Of a stretch of 64,000 nt of DNA, positions 1 through 8,997 are shown one piece after another. Location of the stretch: contig CAWKDZ010000001.1 of NCBI GenBank assembly GCA_963848525.1, forward strand, positions 372,001-436,000, given 5' to 3'. Position 1 is the first letter of the stretch. Each line of letters begins with the position of its first letter. A model generated the notes under the pieces. It had not been told where the DNA came from, did not search any database, and saw only the letters and a list, made by a program, of their open reading frames with translations. The position numbers were made by a program, and so were the translations under genes. Source of the stretch: JACCTU01 sp963848525 (GTDB lineage Bacteria; Actinomycetota; Thermoleophilia; Gaiellales; Gaiellaceae).

Positions 1-705
1 GCACAACTACGCCGGGATCGCGGACCCGACCGTCTCGTTCCCCGATGCGCGGCACGATCGACGTCGTCGCCGAGGCAGACACCCCGGGAATCTTCGCTCC
101 CGTGCTCGAGCTCGGCCTTCGACGTCGTGACCGTGCACGCGGAGGCGCAGGCGAAGGTCGTCGCGCCGCTCGAACTGAAGAACGTCGCTGCCGATCGGGG
201 TCCACAAGTGAGCATGCGCCTGCATCGTCACGGACCCGGGCTGCTTCGGCGAGCCGAAGACGCTCGACGTTCGACGAGGACGACCGAATTCGATCCGACG
301 AAGAGCAAGTTCGGCCTGCTCGACCTGGACCGCGACGGCAACGCCGGCGCCGGCGACATGAAGGACTGGATCGAGAACGGGTACCCGGACGCGCTTCCCA
401 TCGACACCGACTATCCCGCCCGCGAACGGCGAGAAGAACGGCATCAAGAAGGAGCTCGAAGACGCGGCCGACGAGGAGCGCATGCTGCTGTTCCCGGTCT
501 ACGACACCGCGCACGCGACGGCCGGCTATCACATCATCGGCTGGGCCGCCTTCGTCATCGACGACGTCGTGAAGTGGAACGGCAACGACCACGGCAACTC
601 ACCGGCCACTTCGTGACCTTCATCGCGACCAGCCTCGCCGGCGGCGACACGAACCCCGACCCCAACAGCAATTTCGGCGTGCACGTAGTCACGCTCACCA
701 AATAG
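1..705 (+). pseudogene. TadE/TadG-like pilus-assembly protein, partial and frameshifted
   Basis: This is the 3' part of a gene that begins before the window. No single frame is open, but conserved segments appear in sequence across the three frames: NYAGIADPTVSFPDA, then GTIDVVAEADTPGIFAP, then VVTVHAEAQAKVVAPLELKN, then LLDLDRDGNAGAGDMKDWI, then MLLFPVYDTAHATAGYHIIG, and finally GHFVTFIATSLAGGD before the stop at 703-705. The FPVYDT...YHIIGWAAFVI...GHFV pattern is typical of the C-terminal part of actinobacterial TadE/TadG-like proteins, which are secreted minor pilins of Tad pili. It lies 20 bp upstream of cpaB, as expected in a tad operon. At least four single-base shifts are needed to read it through. 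Because neighbouring genes carry similar isolated shifts, sequencing error is as likely as true inactivation. Confidence 0.6.
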
Positions 706-725
706 AGAAGCGAAAGGAAGCTCCC

Positions 726-1515
726 GTGACGAAACTCCGACTCAGAAACCTGATGCTGCCCGTGGCGCTCGCCGTGATTGCGGCCGTGCTCGTCGGCATC
801 TACATCGTCAGCTACCGCGACAGCGTCACGGAGGGTGCCGGCCTCGTCGAGGTCCAGGTCGCTTCCCGTGACATCCCGGCGAACACGCAGGGAACGGAGG
901 TCGCGAGCGGCGGCTATCTCAAGACCGAGATGGTCCCGCGACGCGCAGTCGTTTCCGGCTCGGTCGTCTCCGGAGCGGCGCTGACCTCGAAAGTGGTGAC
1001 CGACCCGATCTACAAGGGCGAGCAGATCACGCTTCGCCACTTCGCGCCGGCCCAGCAGGGCGGGATCTTTGCGGAGTTCTCCGGCAAGGAGCGGGCGATC
1101 GCCGTCCTCGGCGAGCCGCAGCAGCTGCTCGCGGGCACGCTCTCCAGGGGCGACCGCGTCGACGTCGTCGCCACCGCTCACTACACCGGCAACAAGACGC
1201 CACGCCGTGCGACGACCAAGGTCGTGCTGCGGGACCTGCTCGTGCTCGAGGCACCCGAAGAGGCCACCACGGAGCAGATCGCCAACAAAGAGCAGATGAG
1301 CGCGATGCTCGTCATGACCGACAGCCAGGCCCAGACGATGGGCTGGGCGATGAGGATGAGCAACTGGTTCCTCGCTCTGCGGCCGACGCAGAACCCGAGC
1401 GAAGAGCGCAACGAGCGTCGAAACACTGCGCTCGTTCCTCGCCCGCGGTCTGCCGCGGAGCAAGGCGGACAACGTGATCGGCGGGGACTTCCCGTGGGGC
1501 GTCGATGAACCGTAA
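726..1515 (+). CDS. cpaB: CpaB/RcpC-type Flp pilus assembly protein (frameshift near 1400)
   Basis: CpaB is the periplasmic Tad-pilus component associated with the secretin channel. The GTG start at 726 has a strong ribosome site (aaaggaag, about 713-720). An N-terminal membrane anchor (about residues 9-28, LMLPVALAVIAAVLVGIYIV) is followed by a SAF-like domain: VEVQVASRDIPANTQ, then YKGEQITLRHF, then FSGKERAIAV and LSRGDRVDVVAT, the usual CpaB order. The open frame continues to 1508 but turns into arginine-rich nonsense after LALRPTQNPS (about 1400). In the next frame the sequence ETLRSFLARGLPRSKADNV runs to a TAA at 1513-1515, overlapping the following start at 1505. I read this as one gene of about 262 residues with a single-base indel. 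Confidence 0.8.
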
Positions 1516-2656
1516 AGACGACACCCTTCGCGTCCTGTTGAGCGGACCGGCGGCGGACGACGTCGCCGGGACGCTCGAGGACCAGCCTGCGATCTCCGTG
1601 ATCCGCGCTGCGGCTGCGGGTCACGGAGCATCGCGGGGTTCCGCGGATGTGATGCTGCACGTGCTCGACTCGTCGTCCCATGGCGTCGCTGAGAGCATCC
1701 GGCTCGTCCGCGAGTCGGCCGATGCGCCGCTGATCCTGGCGGCCTACGGCGAGCCCAATGGGATCGTCGAGACCGGACTTGCAGTGGGCGCGGCTGACGT
1801 GCTCGTGCTGCCGCAGCCCGCGGAGACGCTGCTGTTCGCGATTCGCAAGGCGGCGATGGCTGTTCCCAGCACCGGTCACGGCAAGGTCGTGACCGTCTTC
1901 TCCCCGAAGGGCGGCAGCGGCAAGTCCGTCGTGGCGACGAACCTCGCGGTTGCGGTCGCCCGGTCGGGCGTGCGCACGCTGCTGATCGACCTCGACCTCC
2001 AGTTCGGCGACTCGGCGCTCACGTTGGCCGTCGCTCCGCGCGCGACGATCGCGAACCTCGCGACCTCCGCGGGCGATCTGGACGCCGCGAAGCTGAGGGC
2101 CTTCGTCAGCACGGACACGCGCAACGGGCTGGACCTCCTGCCGGCGCCGCAGAGGCCCGAAGAGGCTGACGCCGTCGGTCAGGCGGAGTTGGCAGCCGTG
2201 CTCGTCGCCGCTCGCAGCATGTATGACGCGGTCGTCGTCGACACCGGTCCGCTCTTCGACGGAGCGATGCTGGCGGCACTCGACCACACCGACGAGCTGC
2301 TCCTTGTCTGCAACCCCGAGGTGACGTCTCTCAAGAACGTCCGCATCGGGCTCGAGACGATCGACCGGCTCGGCTTCGAGCGTGAGCGTGTCTCCCTGGT
2401 CGCCAACCGCCTCGGTGCCCCCGGCGCCCTGGATCGGAAGGCGATCGAGAGCGCGCTGGACGCCGAGGTCGCGTACGAGTTGCCGGACGATCCGGCGGTT
2501 CCCGCCGCGATCAACCGGGCAGTTCCCGTGGTCGTCTCGAACGAGAAGTCCCCGTTCTCACGCGCACTCGCGCAGTTGACGGCTTCCGTATTCACCCCGG
2601 CGTCTGAGGACGAGAGTCCTCGCCAGCGCCGCTCACTCCTGCGAGGTCGGCGATGA
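1505..2656 (+). CDS. cpaE: CpaE/TadZ-like MinD/ParA-family ATPase of Tad pilus
   Basis: This 383-residue protein has two parts. An N-terminal receiver-like region (about residues 1-115, with VMLHVLDSSS and LVRESADAPLILAAYG) probably directs polar localisation. A MinD/ParA ATPase domain follows, with deviant Walker A VFSPKGGSGKSVVATNLA at about residues 130-147, LLIDLDLQFGDSALTL as the switch region and VVVDTGPLFDGAML as Walker B. TadZ/CpaE proteins position the pilus machine at the cell pole. The ATG start overlaps the restored end of cpaB, and the stop overlaps the next start by 4 bp, so the genes are probably translationally coupled. It is intact. Confidence 0.88.
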   Translation: MNRKDDTLRVLLSGPAADDVAGTLEDQPAISVIRAAAAGHGASRGSADVMLHVLDSSSHGVAESIRLVRESADAPLILAAYGEPNGIVETGLAVGAADVLVLPQPAETLLFAIRKAAMAVPSTGHGKVVTVFSPKGGSGKSVVATNLAVAVARSGVRTLLIDLDLQFGDSALTLAVAPRATIANLATSAGDLDAAKLRAFVSTDTRNGLDLLPAPQRPEEADAVGQAELAAVLVAARSMYDAVVVDTGPLFDGAMLAALDHTDELLLVCNPEVTSLKNVRIGLETIDRLGFERERVSLVANRLGAPGALDRKAIESALDAEVAYELPDDPAVPAAINRAVPVVVSNEKSPFSRALAQLTASVFTPASEDESPRQRRSLLRGRR

Positions 2657-4023
2657 GCACGATTGAACGGAATAGCCTCATGCGCAGCACCGATGCGTCG
2701 GTGCTCGCCGAGCGTCTCTACGTCGACGAGGGGGCCCGGCGCGCCCGCGTCCGGGACCCGCATGCGGAGCTGAAGACGAAGATCCACCGCACGTGCATCG
2801 CCCGTCTCGGCAACGCGTTCCTCAATCTCGAGGGCAGCGACGAGCTCGCAAGGCAAGTGCGCGAGATCGTCGTCGAGGAGCTGAACGCCGAAGAAGCCCC
2901 GCTGAGCCCCAACGACCGGGCCGAGCTCGAGCAACAGATCGCCTCGGACATCCTCGGTTACGGTCCGCTCGAGCCGTTCCTCCAGGACATGAGCATCACC
3001 GAGGTGATGGTCAACGGCTCCGACCAGGTCTTCGTCGAGCGCGGCGGCAAGATCGAGGAGACCAAGGCGTCGTTCCTCGACGACGCTCATCTGCTCCGCA
3101 TCATCGACCGGATCGTCTCGCAGGTGGGCCGGCGGATCGACGAGGCGTCACCGATGGTCGACGCGCGACTTCCCGACGGAAGCCGCGTCAACGCGATCAT
3201 CCCGCCGCTCTCGCTCCGCGGACCGTCGCTGACGATCCGGAAGTTCGCACGCGACGCGCTCACGCTCGAGAACCTGATCGGGCTTGGCTCGATCAGCGAG
3301 CAGACGGCCGAGTTCCTCGCGCACTGCGTGCACGGCAAGCTCAACATCCTGATCTCAGGCGGAACGGGCACCGGTAAGACCACGCTGCTGAACGCCGTCT
3401 CCGCCAACGTTCCGGGCGACGAGCGCATCGTCACGGTCGAGGACGCGGCGGAGCTCAGGCTCCTCCAGCGCCACGTCGTTTCGCTCGAGTCCCGTCCGCC
3501 GAACGTCGAGGGCGGCGGCGAGGTGCGCATCCGCGACCTGGTTCGCAACGCCCTCCGCATGCGGCCTGACCGCATCATCGTCGGCGAGGTCCGCGGCGGC
3601 GAAGCGCTCGACATGCTGCAGGCGATGAACACCGGACACGACGGATCTCTGACGACGGTTCATGCGAACTCGGCCCGGGACGCACTGCATCGACTCGAGA
3701 TGCTCGTGCTGATGGCGGGAATCGAACTGCCGGTCAAGGCGATCCGCGAGCAGATCGCGGGCGGGTTCGACCTGCTCGTGCACATCTCGCGACTCGTCGA
3801 CGGCTCGCGCCGCGTGACTCAGATCACCGAGATCGCAGGCATGGAAGGCGACGTGATCACGCTCCAGGACCTGTTCGTCGCCCGTGTACCCGAGCACCGC
3901 ATGGGCGATGCGCCGATGCTGCTCGGGCCGCTTCAGTCGACCGGCATCAGGCCCGGGTTCCTTTCGAAGCTCGCCGCGAACGGCGTCGAGCTGTCGCCGA
4001 GCACCTGGTTGGGACACGCATGA
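2653..4023 (+). CDS. cpaF: CpaF/TadA secretion ATPase
   Basis: This 456-residue type II/IV secretion ATPase is the motor that powers Flp pilus extension (and retraction, in known Tad systems). The N-terminal all-helical region is followed by the conserved ILGYGPLEPFL and ITEVMVNG segments, the Walker A loop GGTGTGKTTLLNAV at about residues 236-248, the Asp-box region IVTVEDAAELRL, and the Walker B/His-box stretch with VGEVRGGEALDMLQAMNTGH and LTTVHANS at about 310-340. All expected motifs are present and the length is normal. It overlaps cpaE by 4 bp upstream and the VWA-TadB gene by 4 bp downstream, so it sits in a tight pilus operon and probably acts in the cytoplasm on the TadB/TadC platform. 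Confidence 0.92.
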   Translation: MSTIERNSLMRSTDASVLAERLYVDEGARRARVRDPHAELKTKIHRTCIARLGNAFLNLEGSDELARQVREIVVEELNAEEAPLSPNDRAELEQQIASDILGYGPLEPFLQDMSITEVMVNGSDQVFVERGGKIEETKASFLDDAHLLRIIDRIVSQVGRRIDEASPMVDARLPDGSRVNAIIPPLSLRGPSLTIRKFARDALTLENLIGLGSISEQTAEFLAHCVHGKLNILISGGTGTGKTTLLNAVSANVPGDERIVTVEDAAELRLLQRHVVSLESRPPNVEGGGEVRIRDLVRNALRMRPDRIIVGEVRGGEALDMLQAMNTGHDGSLTTVHANSARDALHRLEMLVLMAGIELPVKAIREQIAGGFDLLVHISRLVDGSRRVTQITEIAGMEGDVITLQDLFVARVPEHRMGDAPMLLGPLQSTGIRPGFLSKLAANGVELSPSTWLGHA

Positions 4024-5849
4024 GACGAGCAGCCCTCGCAGCTCTCGTCTTGATGGCGGTCGCTCTCCCCGCGTCCGCCGCTGCTTCGGATTCGGCGGAG
4101 GTCAGGCGCGTCGACTTCGGCAGCTTCCCGCTCGTGCGGGTAACTGCGGTCGCGCCCGCCGGCAGCCGGCCGGTCCTGCTCGAGGACAACCGCCGCGCCG
4201 ACTTCGTGAAGGCCTGGGAAGTCGGCTCGGCGAACGCACTCGTGCTCGCGGTGGACAACTCCAACTCGATGGACGGAGCACCGCTTCGTGAGGCCAAGCA
4301 GGCGGCGGCGCAGTTCCTGGCCGGACGCCGCGGGGCGGGAACGACCGGCCTGGTCGCGTTCGGGCACGAAGCTCTCGCGCTGACCCGTCCAAAGGACTCG
4401 AAGTCCGAAGTTGCTGGCGTGCTCAAAACCCTTTCCACGGACGCCGAGATCGGAACGGCGCTCTACGACGCCGTCGAGCTGTCGGTCGCACGCTTGCAGC
4501 GCATGTCGAACAGCACCCGAATCCTGGTGCTGCTGACCGACGGTCGTGACCGCGGGTCGCGGAGCACGCTCGCAAAGGCGACCGCCTCCGCACAGCGCGC
4601 GAACGTGATCGTCTACGCCATCGCGGCGGGTGCCGGTGCCGACCGCGCACCGCTGGCCCAGCTCGCCTCGGCCACGGGCGGCAAGCTGTTCAACGCCTCC
4701 AACGTGACCGGCCTCGGCAACGCGTACCGCACGCTCAGCCAAGAGCTCGACCGCACGTGGCGGCTCTCGTACATGTCTCGCGCACGCCCGGGAGACACGA
4801 TCAGCCTCTCGCTCCAAGGCGGGAACTCCGCGCTGAGGCTTCAGGTTCCGGAGCAAGGCGGGCAGTCCGGTCTCATCCCGGCTTCGATCGTGCAGAGCGC
4901 CTACGCGCCCGTCGGCGTCGTCGTTCTGGTCGCGCTCCTCTTCGCCGGCGCGGGCGTTGCTGCGCGCCGCCGGAGCCGAGGGTCTGAGATCGCGCTCCTG
5001 CTCGAGCCTCACGTCAAGCCGCACGAGCAGGCGGACGTCGAGGATAGGCCGTCGCGGTTCGAGTCGCTGTTCGCCTGGACCGAGCGTTCACTCGACGACC
5101 TCCCCGGATCGAAGCGCCTCTCCAGCGACCTCGAGCGGTCAGGGTTGAACGTGCGTCGCGGTCACCTGCCGTACCTCGCATTGATCGTGGGCTTCGTGTT
5201 CGGGATGGTGAGCATGATCGTCGGTGCACCACCTTGGCTCGCGCTCCTGCTCATGCTCGTCGGCCTCGCGGCCCCGTTCGCGTACCTGCGCGTCGCCGGG
5301 CGGCGGCGGACGAAGGCATTCGACGAGCAGCTGCCCGACGTCCTGGCCACGATCGCTTCGACTCTTCGAGCCGGTCACGGGCTGCGCACGGCGCTGAGGG
5401 CGATCGTCGACGACGGCGCGCCGCCGGCATCGCAGGAGTTCGCTCGCGTGCTCGGGGAGGAGCGCCTCGGTCGGCCGCTCGATCAGGCGATCGACGCCAT
5501 GTGCAGTCGGCTCGGGTCGCCGGACCTCGAATACGTCGCGACCGCAATCAACGTCCAGAGCCGGGCCGGTGGCTCGCTCGCAGGTCTCTTCGACACGCTG
5601 TCGGAGACCGTTCGCGAGCGCCAGCGGCACGCGCGCAAGGTGCACGCACTGACCGCGCTCGGCCGCATCTCGGCGATCGCTCTCGTGGGAATGCCGATCG
5701 CGCTCGGCGCGCTGATGACGCTCATCAGCCCCAGCTACATGACGCCGCTGTTCACGTCGTCCAGCGGCCACGTCCTGATGGGGATCTGCCTGACCTCGAT
5801 GGCCATCGGATCCCTGTTCCTGAAGCGAATCGTCTCGGTGAGGTTCTAA
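4020..5849 (+). CDS. tadB: Fusion of extracytoplasmic VWA domain with TadB-type platform protein
   Basis: This 609-residue protein is about twice the usual TadB length. Residues 1-22 look like a signal peptide ending near ASAAAS. Residues about 72-240 form a von Willebrand A domain with an intact MIDAS motif (D79-N-S-N-S83) and a downstream LLTDGRDRGS. A membrane segment lies near 300-320. The C-terminal half is a T2SSF/TadB platform domain (SDLERSGLNVR, LPDVLATIASTLRAGHGLRTAL, NVQSRAGGSLAGLFDTL) with membrane helices near 375-420 and 545-600. TadB forms the inner-membrane platform for pilin polymerisation; the VWA part would face outward and could contact the pilus or substrate by metal-dependent adhesion. 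Overlap with cpaF (4 bp) and the adjacent tadC confirm the context. Confidence 0.87.
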   Translation: MRRAALAALVLMAVALPASAAASDSAEVRRVDFGSFPLVRVTAVAPAGSRPVLLEDNRRADFVKAWEVGSANALVLAVDNSNSMDGAPLREAKQAAAQFLAGRRGAGTTGLVAFGHEALALTRPKDSKSEVAGVLKTLSTDAEIGTALYDAVELSVARLQRMSNSTRILVLLTDGRDRGSRSTLAKATASAQRANVIVYAIAAGAGADRAPLAQLASATGGKLFNASNVTGLGNAYRTLSQELDRTWRLSYMSRARPGDTISLSLQGGNSALRLQVPEQGGQSGLIPASIVQSAYAPVGVVVLVALLFAGAGVAARRRSRGSEIALLLEPHVKPHEQADVEDRPSRFESLFAWTERSLDDLPGSKRLSSDLERSGLNVRRGHLPYLALIVGFVFGMVSMIVGAPPWLALLLMLVGLAAPFAYLRVAGRRRTKAFDEQLPDVLATIASTLRAGHGLRTALRAIVDDGAPPASQEFARVLGEERLGRPLDQAIDAMCSRLGSPDLEYVATAINVQSRAGGSLAGLFDTLSETVRERQRHARKVHALTALGRISAIALVGMPIALGALMTLISPSYMTPLFTSSSGHVLMGICLTSMAIGSLFLKRIVSVRF

Positions 5850-5851
5850 TC

Positions 5852-6740
5852 ATGATCATGCTGCTCATTGCAGGTATCGGGTGCCTTGCACTCTGTGGGT
5901 TCGCTATGACGAGGCCACGTCGCGTCGTCCAGCGTGACCAACAGGCCGCGCTCGACACCGTTCGCTCCCTGACCGCCGGTCCGGTCGACACGACCGCCGC
6001 ACGCCGGAACTCTGTGCTGCTGTCACGTGCGACCGCATCACTGGCTCGAGTTCACACGAAGCTCTGGCGCAAGGACTCTCCTGACGCGATCACCGCGGAG
6101 CTGCGCCGCGCCGGTGTCTCGCGCGGGCTCACGGCCGAGCGCTTCATGGCCATTCGCGTCGCTGCTCCGCTCCTGGGGCTGCTCGCCGGCTTCACGCTTG
6201 CCGACGGCGGCCGCAGGATTGTTCTGGGGATCGTGCTTCGCCTTTGCCGGCGTCTTCATCCCGCGCTTCCTGCTCAGCAAGGCGGCGGCGAAGCGGGCCG
6301 CCACGATCGATGGGCAGATGCCGCACTTCGTCGATCAGCTCGCGATCGCGATCGAGGCCGGAATGAGCTTCGACGCGGCGCTCAGCTATCTGCAGGAGGC
6401 GAGCGACGGCCCGCTCGCGGACGAACTCGGACGCATCATGACCGAGCTCCGCGTCGGCCAATCGAGGAAGTCAGCCTTGCGCGGCTTCGCCGATCGCGTC
6501 GGGAGCCACAACGTAACTGCATTCACGAATGCCGTGCTCGCGTCAGACCAGCTCGGCTCCCCGCTCGCCGACATCCTTCGGAATCAGGCTGCCGACTTCA
6601 GGCATCGCCGGCAGATGAACGCCGAGGAGCGGGCGCAGAAGGCTCCGGTGAAGATGCTCTTCCCGATCGCGATCTTCATCCTGCCGGTGATGTTCGTAGT
6701 GATCCTCGCGCCCGCGTTCCTGGGCGGCGGGATCTTCTAG
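5852..6740 (+). CDS. tadC: TadC-type platform protein, T2SSF domain (frameshift near 6225)
   Basis: This is the second inner-membrane platform protein of the Tad system, about 295 residues once a frameshift is repaired. The ATG at 5852 follows the VWA-TadB stop by 2 bp. The first frame gives an N-terminal helix (MIMLLIAGIGCLALCGF) and RAGVSRGLTAERFMAIRVA. It is lost at about 6220-6245, where the next frame continues with FAFAGVFIPRFLLSKAAAKR, VDQLAIAIEAGMSFDAALSY, TELRVGQSRKSALRGFADRV and a final helix (KMLFPIAIFILPVMFVVILA). The indel sits at gattgttctggggatcgtgc. This is the last gene of the pilus operon; the next gene is convergent and overlaps it by 4 bp. Confidence 0.8.
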
Positions 6741-7045
6741 CGCAGCAGACCCATCGCCAGCCGGGCAGTCCAGCCTCCGCCGAGGAAGGCGTAGACCAGC
6801 AGCGGCAGGGCTACACCGAACACCTGAAAGTAGATGGCTGCCGGTAGGCCGCTCGCGCTGATCGCGTCGAACGCCGCCGGCAGCACGAGCTGAAGCAGGA
6901 CGCAGGCGATGACCACGTGACTCACGGCCCACGCGATGGTGCGCGGGCCGAAGCTCGTGAACCGCAGCAGGATCCATGCTGCGAGCACGGCGGCGCCGAC
7001 TGCGAGGATGATCCCGAAGGCGGTTGGGCTCACGAGTCGCAGCAT
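6737..7045 (-). CDS. Small three-helix membrane protein, unknown function
   Basis: I do not recognise this 102-residue protein. From the ATG at 7045 it shows three hydrophobic segments (PTAFGIILAVGAAVLAAWIL, AVSHVVIACVLLQLVLPAAF and YFQVFGVALPLLVYAFLG) separated by short loops, and no soluble domain. The open frame extends further upstream but becomes arginine-rich and implausible, which supports the internal start. It starts 16 bp inside the upstream membrane gene and is probably co-transcribed with it. It converges on tadC with a 4-bp overlap. Confidence 0.6.
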   Translation of the reverse strand: MLRLVSPTAFGIILAVGAAVLAAWILLRFTSFGPRTIAWAVSHVVIACVLLQLVLPAAFDAISASGLPAAIYFQVFGVALPLLVYAFLGGGWTARLAMGLLR

Positions 7046-7455
7046 AGTCGCAAAATCGGGCCGAACAACCCCAAACTCACCGAAGGAGCGGGTGCGCGAG
7101 ACCGCTCGCGCGCGTACGCGCGAAAGTCTCGCTCGAACTCGGGCCACCAGGGCGGCGGCTCGAGGTCGTCGCTCGACGGTGACTGATCGCCTCGGTCGTC
7201 CGCACGGAGGACCAGCAGCGCGCCCACGGCGAACGCGACGACACCGCCGAAGAACGCCGCTTGTCCGAGTGCAACGGGAAGCGGCAGCAGCAGGTGCAGC
7301 GCGACGGCCAGCGGGAGCGGCACGGCGACGAGCGCCCACCCGACGACCTTGCTCGCGGTCGACGTCGATGCAGGCGGGCGTTTCGCCGCCACGGCGATCA
7401 CGCCGAGCAGGCCGAGGCCGACCAACACGTCGAGCAGGAGCAGAGGGTGCGCCAA
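7030..7455 (-). CDS. Predicted four-helix membrane protein, unknown function
   Basis: From a TTG at 7455 this gives about 141 residues with hydrophobic stretches (LLLLDVLVGLGLLGVIAVAA, VVGWALVAVPLPLAVALHLL, LGQAAFFGGVVAFAVGALLV) and a soluble tail containing EPPPWWPEFERDFRAYARE. The family is not one I can name. The start is uncertain: the frame is open to 7590 but that extension overlaps the region downstream of the regulator gene and lacks hydrophobic or conserved character. It overlaps the following membrane gene by 16 bp, suggesting an operon of two small membrane proteins. Confidence 0.5.
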   Translation of the reverse strand: MAHPLLLLDVLVGLGLLGVIAVAAKRPPASTSTASKVVGWALVAVPLPLAVALHLLLPLPVALGQAAFFGGVVAFAVGALLVLRADDRGDQSPSSDDLEPPPWWPEFERDFRAYARERSRAPAPSVSLGLFGPILRLCCDS

Positions 7456-7513
7456 GGGACGGAACGATAGACGTCCCGCCGCGGCGCCTCTAGGGCGATT
7501 AGAACTGAGGAAG

Positions 7514-8197
7514 CTAGGTCGCGCTCGCGAGCTCGTGAGCGAGCCCGAGCCTGTGCGCGATTCCGGTGGCTTCGGTGCGATTCGCGACACCGAGCTTCCG
7601 GTAGATCTTGTTCAGGTGGAACTTGACCGTCTGGTCCGAGAGGAAGAGCTCCTTCCCCACGGCCCGGTTGGAGAGCCCCTTGGAGACGGCCTCGAGAACG
7701 TCGAGCTCTCGCGGCGACAACCCTGTCTCCTCGCGGAGCTTGTCGCGCCCGCTCGCGCGCGTCGTCTGCGCGACCGCGTCGCGGTTGACGCGAGGATTCG
7801 TGTAGTAGACGGTGCCGAGCAGCGTCTGCCGGAGGACGGCGGCGAGGTCGAGCGGATCGATCGACTTCGCGATGTAGGCGGCGGCGCCCATCGCCATTCC
7901 GCGCTCGATGGTGTCCGGGTCGTCGGTGCCCGTGAAGAGGACGACGGTGACGTCTGGATGGCGCTCGCGGAGCACCGCGAGACAGCTCAGGCCGTCGAGG
8001 CCGGGCATGTGGACGTCGAGCAGGACGAGATCCGGCTCCGTCCTGGCGACGAGCGGCCCCACCTGGAGCCCCGACGTCGCGGTTCCGACGACCTCGAAGC
8101 CCCGCGCATCCTCGAGGACATGGCTGATCGCCTTGAGGAAGATCGGATGGTCGTCGGCGAGGACGACGCGCGTGTGCAGCTCGACGACGGTTTCCAC
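7514..8197 (-). CDS. NarL/FixJ-family two-component response regulator (orphan)
   Basis: This 227-residue transcription factor starts at a GTG (8197) giving VETVVELHTRVVLADDHP. The N-terminal receiver domain has the acidic pair (ADDHP), the phosphoacceptor aspartate in LVLLDVHMPGLDG, the conserved Thr in VLFTGTDD and the Lys in AAYIAKSIDPLDL. The C-terminal LuxR-type HTH is clear: GLSPRELDVLEAVSKGLSNR and LFLSDQTVKFHLNKIYRKLG. No histidine kinase lies next to it, so its partner is elsewhere. The longer frame to 8260 adds only Arg/Gly-rich sequence and is unlikely to be translated. A GGCCAAACGGCC palindrome lies about 27 bp upstream of the start. Confidence 0.88.
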   Translation of the reverse strand: METVVELHTRVVLADDHPIFLKAISHVLEDARGFEVVGTATSGLQVGPLVARTEPDLVLLDVHMPGLDGLSCLAVLRERHPDVTVVLFTGTDDPDTIERGMAMGAAAYIAKSIDPLDLAAVLRQTLLGTVYYTNPRVNRDAVAQTTRASGRDKLREETGLSPRELDVLEAVSKGLSNRAVGKELFLSDQTVKFHLNKIYRKLGVANRTEATGIAHRLGLAHELASAT

Positions 8198-8455
8198 CCG
8201 ACGTAGCGTAGGGCCGCCGCCGCGGCCGTTTGGCCGCGAGAGCCGGCGCCCCGCCCGCAAGGCCGCTTCCCTCCACGAGCGGGCACGCCGGGGATTGACG
8301 CGATGCTGTCATTGACGCTCGCGCCGCCGGGTCGCTTTAGCGGCCGACCGCCGAATCCATTAGCGCCTGTTAAGCCCTGCGCAAGACCCTTCACGAGCAC
8401 TGTCATCGGCCTCGTCCCCTTCGAGGAACGAGGCCCTGAGGGGAGGGTGAGAACA

Positions 8456-8929
8456 ATGATCCGACGCGTACTGGCACTTGCGGCAACGGTTGTCGCGGTT
8501 GGTGCGATGGCTACGGGAGCGTCCGCCGACGGCAACTTCAGCGACCGGCTGCTCTACGACTGTGGACCGCTGAGCACGCCGCTCTGCATCGGCGACCGCG
8601 ACATGGTCGGCTTCGATGCCGGCTGGGTGACCTCGAAACAGCGGCAGAGCGGTGCTCTGGAGGTGAACGTCGCCGTGCGTGGCGGCGACCCGAACACGGA
8701 GTACTCCATCACCCTGTGGTGCGGCCCGACGCACGACCTCGCCGGGTCGTCTGTTGCCGGCTCGGGCGTGACGACCGGCCCGACCGGTCGAGCGAACGTC
8801 AGCTTCGTCGCCTCGGCCGCGCAACTCCTGGCCGCATGCGGTCCGGGAAGCCACACGAGCCACGTCGATCTCGATAGCGAGATTCCCTCGACGCTTGCCG
8901 CGTCAGGGCTCACGTGGAGCTTGCCGTAG
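8456..8929 (+). CDS. Secreted protein of unknown function
   Basis: This 157-residue protein starts at an ATG (8456) just after a good ribosome site (gggagggtgag). It has a clear signal peptide (MIRRVLALAATVVAVGAMAT, cleavage near ASA-DG). The mature part has four cysteines arranged as two pairs (DCGPLSTPLCIG; LWCGPTHD and AACGPGSHTS), suggesting disulfides, and beta-rich sequence (ALEVNVAVRGGDPNTEYSIT). I do not recognise the family. The longer frame back to 8303 is rejected because the signal peptide and ribosome site define the start. A strong hairpin lies 15 bp after the stop. Confidence 0.7.
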   Translation: MIRRVLALAATVVAVGAMATGASADGNFSDRLLYDCGPLSTPLCIGDRDMVGFDAGWVTSKQRQSGALEVNVAVRGGDPNTEYSITLWCGPTHDLAGSSVAGSGVTTGPTGRANVSFVASAAQLLAACGPGSHTSHVDLDSEIPSTLAASGLTWSLP

Positions 8930-8943
8930 CGGCTCGATTCGGT

Positions 8944-8974
8944 GACGGTCCCCGCGCGGGTCGCGGGGACCGTC
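8944..8974. terminator. Perfect 12-bp hairpin between convergent genes
   Basis: gacggtccccgc at 8944-8955 pairs with gcggggaccgtc at 8963-8974 around a 7-nt loop. It lies between two convergent stops (8929 and 8998), so a bidirectional terminator is likely. There is no long T run, as is common in GC-rich actinobacteria. Confidence 0.7.
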
Positions 8975-8997
8975 GCCGCTTAGCCGCCGAGCAGGTG

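Noticed and set aside
1..705. UGA or programmed frameshifting in the TadE/G-like gene.
   Set aside because: Several independent shifts in different directions are needed, without slippery sites. Error or decay explains it better.
8303..8455. N-terminal extension of the secreted protein at 8456.
   Set aside because: The signal peptide and ribosome site at 8440-8456 define the start; the extension is not protein-like.
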